Shown here piece by piece: positions 50,569 to 61,060 of a DNA stretch of 64,000 bases. The notes under the pieces are model-generated. The model was not told where the DNA came from and did no database searches. It saw only the letters and a list, made by a program, of their open reading frames with translations. The DNA lies in NCBI RefSeq assembly GCF_000372725.1, contig NW_005200814.1, positions 84,302 to 148,301 on the forward strand, read 5' to 3'. This DNA is from Emiliania huxleyi CCMP1516. Lineage: Eukaryota > Haptophyta > Isochrysidales > Noelaerhabdaceae. Both the position numbers and the translations under genes were made by a program. Position 1 is the first letter of the stretch. The number at the start of each line of letters is the position of its first letter.

Positions 50569-50958
50569 GTGTGGCGCGATGGCACCCCGTGCCACCGCCG
50601 AGCGATGAGGCGCCTTTTTATGGGCAGTTGCGGCTGCAGAGCCAGTCGCTCCTGTCGGCGCGGCAAAAAAGAATTTTGAAAACCTCGCACAACGATAGGC
50701 GCGCACTGGCACTAACACAGGTACACTGTGCAAAAAAGAATTTCCTAAACCGAGAAAATACACTTTTTCGAGAGTGCAGCGGCACCGAATACTCGACAAG
50801 GTAGAGAGGTGCTAGGAGTGGAGCTGCTGGGCCGAGCGTGCGGAGTGGAGCGTGTGCTGCGGCCACGGCAAAGATAGGGAGAGACAGGAGGCGAGGTAGC
50901 TTGGTGCCGAGGGGCGACCTGGCTGTGGCCACGGACAGGCACACGGCCCGGCGGCGTG
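50569..50958. other. Short intergenic region with two T-rich boxes
   Basis: It lies between tandem minus-strand genes. It has AAAAAAGAATTTT (50665-50677) and AAAAAAGAATTTCC (50732-50745), about 67 bp apart. No coding evidence. Confidence 0.6.
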
Positions 50959-53242
50959 TCACCGCCCGAGCGCCACGCTCACATTCTCCTGTCTGTACGC
51001 GACGGTGAGGTTGGTCAGGTTGCCCGTGCGCAGCGTGATGTTGGCGCGCAGCGAGACGGCGACGGACCCAAACGCGAGGCGGCCCAGCAGCGCCTGACAA
51101 CCCGCCAGTTTTTGATGAGGGGCCAGCTCACGAGGACACCAGTTGGCGAGGGACGGCCGAGCGGCGCCTGGAGCTTGGCGATCGGCGCGTCGAGCTCGAC
51201 GGGAAAGCGCCTGTTCGCAGCGCGGAGCGTGAGACGACGCTGCTCCCGCTCGCTCGAGCTCGACGGGGGAGGGCGCCGGTCGACGACGCCACTCCAGAGC
51301 GGCGGCAGCAGCACCGGCGGCAGCAGCTGCGGGACGACGACGCTCGCGATGGCCTCGCCCTCGTACTCGACGGAGGCGGAGAGGCCGAGCACGGCGAGGG
51401 TGACCTACGCGTGTGAGCGGCGCCGCTCACACGCGCCGCACTGTGCAGAGGCTGACGAGGCGCGGCACGGCGACGTTGAACGGGTTGGTCACGTCCAAGC
51501 GCGCGGCGTCGTGCAGCGAGTTGCCCCAGATGGGCCGACCCGCGAGCTCGAATAGGTTCGCTGCCGGGTCGAGCAGGAGCGAGACGCGGTTGAAGATGCG
51601 CGCGCCGCCGCCCGGAAGGCCCGGAAGGTCGGCGGGGACGGTGAGGCCGCCGAGGGCGGAGTCATAGAGGGCGGTGGAGACGCGCGCGAAGGAGGGCTCG
51701 AGCGGCGTCGGCTTGCCAGCGAGGAGCTTCTCGAGGGCGCCGGAGAAGGCGCGCCTGCTCACAGCGATGGGTGTGAGGAGACGCCGCTCACCCGCACCCT
51801 TGTGCGCCCGAGAAGGCGAGCCGGTTGGCATCGCTCTGGCCGACGTTGATGGTGCCGGTGAGCATGATGGTGGAGTTGCCGTGGGGCAGCCCGATGGGGG
51901 CGACCGTGGTGCAGCGCGCGAAGGGCTGGAGGTCGGCCGACTGGATGAGCATCTCGACCGAGCCGAGCGGCAGGAAGGCGAAGCTCGACGGGTTGTGGAT
52001 CGCCACCTGTGGTTGGCCGCGCCGGGGTGAGAGCCGCTCGGGCGTGGCCGCGGGGTCCGCCGCCACTACAGCCACTACTGCTGCTGTGCATCGCCACCTC
52101 GAGCTGCACGCTGAGCGGCCGCGAATCGGCGGAGCAGTCGACGCCCGCCACGCTCCCGGGCGGCGGCGGCAGCGGCAGCACGCCGCTCCTCTCCCCGCCG
52201 GCCGCCAGCTCGAGGCGCGCTGGCTGCGGCGGCTGTGCGCCTGGCGCGCAGCCGGGCGGCGGCGGCCCGTCGGTGAAGGAGAAGCTGTTGAAGACGACGT
52301 GTAGGCCATCCGCGCCGCGAATCGAGACGCGCTTCGACAGGCGGATCATCCGCACCGTGAAGACGGTGTCGAGCAAGGCGCCGAGCAGCGGCGTGCCGGC
52401 GAGCATGGCAGGGAGAGGGAGCGCGATGCTCACCTGGCCGGAGAGCTCGAGCTGCAGGGCGGGCTGGTGCAGCATTCTGTCAGCCAGGCGGCGGAAGGCG
52501 GCCTCGTCCCACACAAAGATGCGGCCGCCTAAAGTTCGGAAACGGGTCATCAGTCGGAAGGGTTCCTCCGAGCCGCCCGTGCCACACGGGAGATGCGGCC
52601 ACCGAATGTGACCGGCTGCCGCCCGCCGTGCCCGAGAGGAAGCGCCGCCTCGGGACGGAGCGCCGCTAACGCGCGCCCGTCATGCACCACGTCGAGCTGC
52701 GGCGCCTGCAGGAAGGTGCCGAGAAGGCTCAGGGAAGGCTCTGAGCTGCTGCGCGCGACGCCGAGCTGCGGCGCCGTCAGCACGGGCACGACCGGCAGCC
52801 AGAGGGGGATGTGAAGGGTGCCGTCGACAACGGCGGCGGCGGAGTGCTGCCATGGCTCCCGCAGCGTAAAGTCCACGATGTCGAGCGTCGACACGTTGAC
52901 CAGAGACTGCACCACCAGCCGGATGAGGCCGAGCAGCGCGAGGTAGCAAAATAGAGCCCAGCCCGCCCGCCGGAGCCACGGCCCGAGCGAGCGCCGCGAC
53001 ACGCCGGCGATGCCGCGCGGCGACAGATAGTGGAACTCGCCCTCATCCTTTGCGAATTGCTCGCTGCCCAGGTTCTCGTCGATGTCGCCGCTGTCGGACA
53101 GCCGCAGCTCCTGCTGGCTGTGCTCAAACTCGGTGGTCTGACGGATGATGGCGAGGCGCTCGAGGCCGACCCCGGAGCCGGAGAGGCTCATACGGCCGCT
53201 ACCGAGGCTGGAGCGACGGCGGCCAATAACCGGCTCTATCAT
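50959..53242 (-). CDS. Single-pass membrane protein with LEA2/DUF3712-like domains
   Basis: Multi-exon. The ATG at 53242 (MIEPVIGRRRSSLGSGRMSL) begins a cytosolic Ser-rich part. One transmembrane helix follows (WALFCYLALLGLIRLVVQSL), then a long extracytosolic region of repeated LEA2-type beta domains: VSTLDIVDFTL, VSIRGADGLHVVFNSFSF, VAIHNPSSFAFLPLGSVEML, DVTNPFNVAVPRLVSLCTV and finally NITLRTGNLTNLTVAYRQEN, stopping at 50959. N...P..F repeats like these are typical of fungal DUF3712 and plant NDR1/LEA2 proteins. The first junction (after VTFG, about 52600-52540) shows GGCCGCATCT on both sides of the intron. Role unknown, perhaps surface or lipid-contact related. Exon edges are approximate. 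Confidence 0.75.
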
Positions 53243-54032
53243 TGGCTTCCTTATCGAAGGGCTGCGCGCTTCAGCTGGCCCAAGCAAGGGATTAACAGCG
53301 CGCCAAACCAGCACAATCCTGCACAGACGACCAAGGGATAGGGTGGGCGACGGCTAGCACCACACTCCTATCCTCAAATCCCTGTGTGGTGGCGGCGTGC
53401 CGTGGTCCTCCCATCCCTAGGTAGGTAGGTAGGTAGAAAGGTGAAGAACAGCCAGGCTCGGACTGGACACCAACGCGGTAGGCTTCTCTCATGGGTGGAC
53501 GCGAGACAGATGATGACGACACGCACGAGCGACACACAGACACAAACAAGCTCACAAGACACACAGCCAGCGTGGCTGCCACACACACACCCTGGAGTTG
53601 GCGTACACATAACTCAGGGCCACATTCTTCCTGTCGCCCCCCCCAGCACTCCAAGGTGCCAAGAGAAACAAACAAGGGCACAACATCCCTTCCTTGGGTT
53701 GTCTGTTTTCTTTCTTTCTTTCTTTCTTTCAAAATCCTGCAAAGGTGGGGACGTGTCTGTCCCCTCGACCCAGCCCTAGCTTGGGATAACGAATTTTCCC
53801 CCTTACTAGGCAACACACCTTCATTCCTTCTTCCCGTGAAATCCCTGTGTGGTGGCGCTGGCGGCGTGCCGAGTCGCGACTCGCGAGTGCCGTCCTCCCA
53901 GATGCCTCCTTTGGCGTGGTTTGTCTAATTTCTTTTCTTTCTTTCTTACACTAGGCACGGGACTGGCGCGCACTGGCACTAATATAGTCCCACGTTAACA
54001 CAGGTACACCACTCTTTTTGAAGAAACGAGAA
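53243..54032. repeat. Cluster of dispersed repeats R1 and R2
   Basis: R1 at 53339-53418 runs directly into R2 at about 53419-53530 (GGTGAAGAACAGCCAGGC ... ATGATGACGACACGCACGA). Further partial R1 pieces are at 53690-53731 and 53838-53945. There are no genes. It looks like a nest of inserted short elements. Confidence 0.75.
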
Positions 54033-55513
54033 CTAAGTCCTCTGCAGCATCGGCCGCTGAGCCTCGCGTGCCGACTCCAGCTCCATCTCGTCCTGTATGC
54101 TCCCCTGCATGCTCACCTCCCTGACCAGCGCTCGACTAGCCTCTGGGTCGCGCTCCGTCGGCCGAGCGGCCATCGAGTACGAGTAGACGGCGTAGCAGAC
54201 CACACAGACGCCGCACCAGAGGGTGAGCGACGGCCGCAGGTTGAAGAAGATGGCCTACGTTGCGGGTACACCACCAGTCAGCGTAGTGCGGATGCAGCTG
54301 TGTGCAGCGTATTCGTCGCATGGCGTTGCTGATACAGCACCAAGGGTGGTGAACACGGTGCGAGAGGCAGCGGAGTGCGTGTCTTCTCGAGTGCGAAGTT
54401 GCAGAGGGGCGTGTGATCTGGGGAGGAGGCGCCGAGATGATGCAGAGGACGACGGCGGTGCAGTCGGTGGCGATGCACTTGAGGACCGCGTCCGCGTACT
54501 TGTACACGAGGTTGATCGCGATGCCGATGAGCGTGTTGCATGCGACGACCGCCACCGCGAGCGGGCTGTCGTACCCGTCGAAGAAGCCCAGCCCGGCTTG
54601 CGCGCTGCTCGGGTTGGACACGAGGAAGAAGGCGGTCACCTGCGGGGAGAGGAGGCCGAGGTGCAGCCGGGTGTGGCCGAGGCTGCAGTGGCAGGGAGAC
54701 GGCGAGCGCGTCGAGCGAGGCCCCGTTGGCCCCGCGTACATCGCTCATCTCTCCCGGCTGTATCTCGGCCGTATCTCGGCTGTGTCTCGGCCATCTCACG
54801 TTGAGCGCAGCTCCGCTCGCGTACAGCACTGAGTTCTGCACGTTGAGTGCGATCCTGTAGTGCTTGACGATGTACTCGTTCCGGACTGTGCAGACTGCGG
54901 TGATGCCCACGCTGAAGGCCATCAGCCCGTACACGCGCAGTGGGTAGCGGCCATGGCCGCGGCAGGGGTCGTGCTGCACGATGATGATGCCAATCATCTG
55001 CAGCACCTGTGGTGCAACAACGGAGCTTGGTGGTGGGGCGGCCACCGGGGCGCTGGCCCACCGCCGTCTCTGCTGCACCATGGCGCGAATCTGCTCGCCG
55101 CTGAAGCGCCTGCCGACGCAGAGCATCTGGATGGCGGCGACGATGAGCGCGTTGGCCGCCTTGAAGAGGAATATCGTGCCGGGGTCCATCTGGATGGCGA
55201 CGTAGAAGGCGAGCTGGTTGTTGAGCGTGTAGAGCGAGGCGAGCGAGAAGATGTGGAGGCACGCGCTCAAACTAAGCTGGCCAACCGCCGCCGCCCAAGC
55301 GCTGCTCCCATTCTCGCGGTGCGGATCGGCGACGTGGAGGGCGACAGTGATGGCGAGCTTTGATGTCTCGGCGATGGCGATGGCCGACATTGTCGAGAAG
55401 TGGAAGCCCCCTCCGTGCGCCTGAGCAACGCGGTAGAGAACCCCAACTGTGATCTGCACCGCCATCAGCCCGAGCACTGCGGAGACCTTGGTCTGCCATG
55501 CCGAGTCCGGCAT
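54033..55513 (-). CDS. Nucleotide-sugar transporter (UDP-galactose/CMP-sialic acid transporter family)
   Basis: Golgi or ER antiporter of the NST family. The ATG at 55513 starts MPDSAWQTKVSAVLGLMAVQ. Conserved parts: LYTLNNQLAFYVAIQMDPGT, FKAANALIVAAIQ, QMIGIIIVQHD, FSVGITAVCTVRNEYIVKHY, NVQNSVLYASGAALNV, GFFDGYDSPLAVAVVACNTL, INLVYKYADAVLKCIATDCT and the last exon AIFFNLRPSLTLWCGVCVVC, ending at 54033. Exons: 54800-55513 (may contain one more intron near 55030), 54433-54639, 54033-54254. The last intron (54255-54432) has a GC donor and is homologous to an intron of the PLD gene. A GAAATTCTTTTC box lies 28 bp upstream of the ATG. Confidence 0.92.
54255..54432 (-). mobile_element. Introner-like intron, copy 1
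   Basis: The sense strand starts GCGCC, includes CTCGAGAAGACACGCACTCC and GCCATGCGACGAATACGCTG, and ends GTGTACCCGCAACGTAG. About 120 bases align with the intron at 59944-60141 in the same orientation and the same position relative to the splice sites. Confidence 0.8.
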
Positions 55514-55689
55514 GACAACGTCAGGCGCCAAGCGACCCCGAAAAGAATTTCCTGGTTTGCAAGCCTCCCTTGGGTTTCTGTTTTCTTTCTGTCTGTCTGC
55601 GAAAAGCACTGCCATCTACAGACTACACGTTGGTGTCCAGTCCGAGCCTGGCTGTTCTTCACCTTCCTACCTAACCTAACCCATCTATC

Positions 55690-57593
55690 TCAGATGAAGC
55701 CAACGAGCTTCGCGCTCGCAACCTCTCGTATCCTGCTCGCTGCCGTCCACACCGGCGGCGTCGGCCCTCCGTAGAAAACTCCCCTTGCGGATGCCTCGAA
55801 GTCCACCCGAATCTGACCGATAACCTCCCTGAGCAGCGCCGCGTAGAGCTCCATGTCGGCTGCCGTCAGGTGCCACGGACAGTCGTCGATGTTGTCGATG
55901 CACGCCGCCGCCCCGCTTGGCGTGCTATTGCGCCAGTGCGGCAGCAGCTGGAAGTAGCGCGCGGCGATGCCAAGGTATGAGAGGTGGTAGAGCGTATCGT
56001 CCCGCCGGCCGACCCACTCAATGACCGAGACACCTGTGCGTGTGTCACTGCTCGTAGATGCGCGTACCGGACATTTCATGGACCATCTCATGGGGCAGGT
56101 GCCTGTTTAAGAAGAGCGTGTGATGCGACCTCCACACCTCGATGGGCCAGCTCTTCGGGAAGGGCTGCCATCGCGAGCAAACGCGAGGCCCGAAAAGGCG
56201 CTGCCCTCCGGGCCGACGAACACGCGCGCACGGCTGTACGCCTGCGCCTGCCGCGCCAGGGTGTGGAAGCTGCGCACAACCTCGAGCTTCAGCAGCCCGG
56301 CGTTGCCCTGCCCCTTTGACCAAGCAGAGACGATCTCGCGCGTCCGACGGGTGAGCTCCGCCTCCTGAGTACAAGTGTAAGTAACTCAAGCGTGGTGCTT
56401 CAAGGGCTACACAAGGTTGACGACGGAATGCGGTCGCGCCAAAATGCTGGCGCTTAACTCACTTGTCTAATGTTGCTATGCAGTCTCGGGCGCTATGCAG
56501 CATCTAGGCTGCGGCTCGTTGTCAAAGCTGCGCACGCCTGGTCGGCTGAGGCCCTTCCTGGCCTGGGCGTCCCTCCGCTCTCTCTCGCCCGCGGACGGAA
56601 GCGGCCCTTTAGTGAGAGGCAGGGGGCGAGGGGTCGGGGACTGGCTCGGCGAGAGTGGAGGCGGCTCGGCGATGTACACACCTGAGCGAGACAGGAAGAG
56701 GACCGTTCTCGGCTGCGTGCTGCTGCGCGTGGCGGTCAGCGAGGGCCGCAGCGGCGGCCGCAGCGGGTGAAGTATGCCGGCCGGGAAGGCGTTGTCCAAG
56801 GGAGAGAAGGGCGGTCGCCCGACCAGCAGTCGGACCTCGGCGGCCTGGACTGGAGCATGCATGGAAAGGAGGATGCGAGACTCGGGAAGCACCTACGACG
56901 TGACTCTGAGCGATTGAGGTGGGAGCTCGACCGCCGTGAGCTTCGTTTGAAAAAGTGGCGCACCTGCTGCGCCAGTAGCTGAAAGAGGGCCGATGGCGCG
57001 AGGACCGTGGCGTTCGCATTCTCGCTCCTGAGCAGCTCCGGCAGCGCCAACGCCAGCAGTGGCAGCGTCTGAAGCAGCGTGTGCCCCGGGTTGTGCGAGA
57101 ATTTCTGACGAAAGGTGTAGAGCGCGCCTTTGACGATCCGCGTGCAGGAGGGTGCCTTAGGAGCTGTGCCGTCGGCGCCAAAGCCGTCACCCTCCCACGG
57201 GCCCTCCAGGCCGACGTGCGAGTGCGCGAGGTTGAAGCGGTGCGTCGCGTTTATCACTAGGCCAGAGGCGAGCACGGTGGCGTCCGTAACTCGCAGCACG
57301 CAGTACTCGACGCCCGGGCTGCCTCGCTCGCACTGGCTCATGCGTGAGGTCGAGGTCCAGCGGCCTCTCCACATTGTGCCCGTCCGCCTGTCGCACTTTG
57401 GCGGCCAGGCTGCCGACAGACGCAGCGATCCGTTCACGAGCCGCGGTCGCCACATCACAGGGGCATCGGCTTCGGCGCTCGGGCCTCGCTGCCACTGGCC
57501 AGCAGGGCACACCGCAACAGGGTCGTCGATGACCGTGAGGGCACGGAGGTTTATGCCGCGGGCATCTCCACTACAGGAGAATGAGGACGCCAT
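55690..57593 (-). CDS. Glycosyltransferase family 61-like (DUF563/EOGT-type)
   Basis: Multi-exon. The N-terminal part (from the ATG at 57593) reads ATVLASGLVINATHRFNLAH, KFSHNPGHTLLQTLPLLALA, then TVLFLSRSGVY in a later exon. The catalytic C-terminal half reads KLEVVRSFHTLARQAQAYSR, ARVFVGPEGSAFSGLAFARW, VSVIEWVGRRDDTLYHLSYL and ends KLVGFI at 55690. The order SR.G, helix, VG..GSA..GLAF, then a WVGR/DD strand follows GT61 enzymes, which add xylose, arabinose or GlcNAc in the secretory path. No signal anchor is seen, so an upstream exon is likely; a TCCTGTAG acceptor overlaps the chosen start. Confidence is moderate because the middle exons are hard to join. Confidence 0.7.
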
Positions 57594-58247
57594 CTCGCAC
57601 GGCACCACGCCGTAAGAGGCGTCGTCGGCGCGAATTAAGCCGAAACGAGCAGCACGAGACTCCGTCGTGGGGAGTCGAGCGGAGTGCGCGGCGCCCGTCG
57701 ATGCCCGTCAACAAACACATTTCTTTTATTTTCAAGGTCTTTGAACAGAAAGAAAACGATGCGCCTGACTGTCTCTGATCACTAGGTTGCTTATGTGAAA
57801 AAGAAACCCGCGACGTTGTCGACATGTGAACCATACCTGTTGTGTTTTTGTGTGAACCATACGCTGTGAAGACACTTGTGCGTCTTGGGGCCGGGGTTGT
57901 GTTTTTGTGTCTTGGGGCCGGGGTTGTGTTTTTGTACCCTTTCTCGACTGTCTGAGCTTGTGCGTCTTGGGGCCGGGGTTGTGTTTTTGTGTGAACATGC
58001 GTGTCGCGCACTCGTTCATGACCGGTCTCAATGTCCCACCCCCTTGCGCGCGGGCCTTCTAGGCCCGCGGGTAGTCTCCCCCCATCCCCAGGGCCTCCAG
58101 GGCTCGCACCTCAACCTCTCACAGACCAGCGCATAGCGCCATACCAACTGGGAAGTTCACAGCTGAGCTTACCCAGAGAACTCCGTTCTCCGCCATTTTC
58201 TTCTCACAACAAGGCTGTGAAGACACTACCGCAGAGGCTTTTCAGTG
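57594..58247. other. Upstream region with three copies of a GTCTTGGGGCCGGGGTTGTG repeat and R4
   Basis: 57878-57995 contains three units of GTCTTGGGGCCGGGGTTGTG followed by TTTTTG. 58058-58137 plus 58193-58216 match 61698-61817 (repeat R4). R4 lies directly upstream of the PLD-family gene here and of the LYR/YccV gene there. Confidence 0.65.
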
Positions 58248-60654
58248 ATGTCGTTGCTCGCCGCCCCGACGCGTCAGGCGCTCCTCTCGTTACTGCCCGC
58301 GCTAACGCCTACCAATCGTCAATCCGCGGCCATCGCTTGCACCAGGCCAGAACCCTCGACCATCGCTAGCGCCGATGCCAGCTGCAGCAGGCCCGAGCTG
58401 CTGACCTCGTACGGCCAGTTGGTGGGATCGCTGGTCGACGAGGTCGCGCTCGCCACTGCGGGAGACACGGTCGAACTTGGCCTGTACCTGCTGGAGGGCG
58501 GCGACTCTAGCGCGCGCGTGCTCGATGCGCTGGAAACGGCCGGCGGGCGCGGCGTGCATGTCAGCTTCGTGCTTGACGTGTCATACGTGTCCGAGATCTC
58601 GCGGCTGATCGAGAGGACAGACACACTCATCCCTCGGGTTGCGGAGCTGGCGCGCCGCCACGACTGGTGCGACGTGACCTATCGGTCCAAGCCCGATCAC
58701 GCAAAGTATGCGCTCTTCGCGCGGCGCGCCGGCGAGGCCGCCATCCTCGGGGGCATCAACCTCGGCGATCGGTTTGACGACTGGGAGGACTTTGCTGTGC
58801 GGCTGCCGCCGCCGCAAGCAGAGCGGCTCCGCCTCTCTCTGTGGGGTGGCCCGGAGCGGAAATCACCCACCGCCGCCGCCAGCGACCTTGGCGCTCGCCG
58901 CGCCGCCGCCTACGCCGGCCCCGTCGTCGCCGCCGCCACCCTCGCCGCCCTCGCCGCCACCACTGCCTTTGCCGCCACCGCCGCCTTCGCCGCCACCGCC
59001 GCCTTCGCCACCACCGCACTCACGACGACTGGCGGCGCTGCCATTTCCGCCAGCTCGCTGGCGCTGGCGGGCGGGCGGGCCGCGGGCAGCACGACGGCGC
59101 TCGGAGGTCCCTTCTCGCTGCTGTACGAGCTTCGCGTCCTCGTGCGCTCTCTCGTCTTCGATCGCAGGCGACGTCGCTTTCGAGAAGCTCCCACCGCCAC
59201 ACACCCGCGCGCCAGATGGCAGCTAGAGCCTCGCCGAGCATCGGCCAGGCACTGGCCGGACGTCCTCTGCCGAGCCCCTCCCGCCACCGTCCCTTGGCTC
59301 CCTGCCGCTCAGCAGCCCGACACCTGCCCGCAGCCTGCTGGGCGACCTCCTCTCGCCACTCCGCTCCTCGTGGCCGGACGGCGCAGAAGACGTCCTCGTC
59401 GGAGGCGAGTGCGATGTCGACGCCGGCGCATCGGGAGGAGGAGGCGGCGCGTGCGACGGCCGCTACTTGCCACGCGCGTCGCTGTCGCTCGCTCCGCCGG
59501 CCGTCGAGTTTGTGTGCAACCGGCGCGAGCAGGGCCGGCGCGAGATTAGCGGAGAGACGAGAGGAGCCGTCGCGTTGGTCGGCGCTGGAGCCCTCCACGG
59601 CCACACCTCGCCCACTCCCCAGCCACCCTCCATCTCGCCCACACCTCGCCCACACCTCGCACCTCACCCACACCTCGCCCACACCTCGCCCACACCTCGC
59701 CCACACCTCGCACCTCGCCCACACCTCGCCGCCCGCACCTCACCCACACCTCGCCCACACCTCGCCCACACCTCGCACCTCGCCCACACCTCGCCGCCCG
59801 CACCTCACCCGCCCCTCGGCTGCCCTCGCAGGCACGAGATCGAGCCAACCTTCCGCGCGCTCTTCGGCGACACCCGCTTCGGCCGCTACCGCGTCGCGAT
59901 GGCGTACCTCGGCCACCGGTGGGGCGTCGAGCTGCTCGAGTTTGCGCGGCGTCCTAGATGCGGATCACACGCCTCTCTTCAAACTCGCCCTCGAGAAGAC
60001 ACGCACTCCGCTGCCTTGCATCGTATTCACCACCCTGGGCGCTGTATCAGCAGCGCCATGCGACGAATACGCTGCACAACGGCTTCGCACCCGGACTTGT
60101 TTGTGTTGTTTTTGACTTTGGTGTACTCGCAACACGCGTAGGCGCTGCGGCGCGGCGCGGTCGTCGAGCTGTTGCTGCCTGAGTGCGCGAACGTCTACGC
60201 GCACGAAAACCGGAAGGCGGCGCAGGCGCTTCTCGACGGAGGCTGGCCCACGCTGCGGCTTTTCCTCTCGCCAGTGATGGTGCATGCAAAGGCGACTCTC
60301 GCGTTGCGCGGCGACGGCGCGGGCGGCGACGGCGCGGGCGGCGACGGCGCGGGCGGGTACGGTGGCAGCAGCAGTTCCACGCAGGGCGACCTCGCGTTCC
60401 TCGGCTCGGCGAACCTCGTGCGCGGCTCGATGAACTTGCCGGTCCACCAGGGGTTGCTGCCGTACGATGAGCTCAACGTGCTCGTGGCCGACGCCGAGTT
60501 CTGCGCGACGCTCGACTCTGCGCTCGACAAGCTCTTTGCGCGCGCACGGCCGATCGCGCCGGGTCACGACTTGCTCGCGGAGCCGGGGTGGAGCGACCCG
60601 AAGGGCCGCGCCTACTCGGACGCAAGAGCGCAATGGGAGGAGCTATGGCAGTGA
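58248..60654 (+). CDS. Phospholipase D superfamily, cardiolipin-synthase-like (two HKD motifs)
   Basis: Transfers phosphatidyl groups or cleaves phosphodiesters. The N-terminus from the ATG at 58248 may be a targeting peptide. HKD 1 is SKPDHAKYALF ... AILGGINLGDRFDDWEDFAV. HKD 2 is MVHAKATLA ... DLAFLGSANLVRGSMNLP. Between them lie a possible membrane segment (FSLLYELRVLVRSLVF), a minisatellite intron (about 59600-59820) and the exon IEPTFRALFGDTRFGRYRVA. WGVELLEF then joins ALRRGAVVELLLPECANVYA after the intron 59944-60141 (GC donor). The stop is at 60654. Bacterial ClsA/B and mitochondrial-type PLDs share this layout. The region 58860-59570 has long Ala and Pro runs and uncertain exon limits. 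Confidence 0.82.
59600..59820 (+). repeat. Minisatellite of CACACCTCGCC units
   Basis: Irregular repeats of CACACCTCGCC, with variants CACCTCACC and GCCGCCCGCACC, fill an intron of the PLD-family gene. Confidence 0.85.
59944..60141 (+). mobile_element. Introner-like intron, copy 2
   Basis: It begins GCGCGGCGTCCTAGATGCGG and ends GTGTACTCGCAACACGCGTAG. It shares GATCACACGCC, CTCGAGAAGACACGCACTCC, GCTGTATCAGCA and GCCATGCGACGAATACGCTG with the intron at 54255-54432. An intron in BioD-BioA (about 44090-44240) starts with the similar GCCCGGCGCCCTAGATGC, which may mark a diverged third member. Confidence 0.8.
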
Positions 60655-60709
60655 CGAGCCAAATAAATAAAAATAAAATAAAACCGTCAAACTCTGAGAC
60701 GAGATGGGA

Positions 60710-60946
60710 TTAGTGACGAGAGCCAAGGCTGCGCCTGCGGCGTGCGGGTGCCCGCTGTTTTACGTTTAGCTTGAACCGTTCTTTCTGAGAAGCCTTGTGC
60801 ACCCCGCGCTGGTGGATGCTTTCACGTTGCAGACTTGCGTCCGCGACGCCGGCCGGACGGTCTCGTCGGCTCGCGGGGAGGGGTAGCCACGTATAGGGTA
60901 TTATAGCACGAGATACGAGCCGCAGAGCACGGATGGCGCGCAGCAC
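60710..60946 (-). CDS. Possible small mitochondrial protein
   Basis: A 78-residue frame. MLRAIRALRLVSRAIIPYTW resembles a mitochondrial presequence, and the C-terminus is very basic (FKLNVKQRAPARRRRSLGSR), as in small ribosomal proteins. I recognise no family. Confidence 0.35.
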   Translation of the reverse strand: MLRAIRALRLVSRAIIPYTWLPLPASRRDRPAGVADASLQRESIHQRGVHKASQKERFKLNVKQRAPARRRRSLGSRH

Positions 60947-61060
60947 AGACGGCCGTTATTCCTGGACGCGTATCTAACCTCCCCTGGGCTCTTTGATAGG
61001 GCAATCTCATAAACACCCACTTATTTGACACACGACTGAAGGCCGACCCCTATGTGACTC

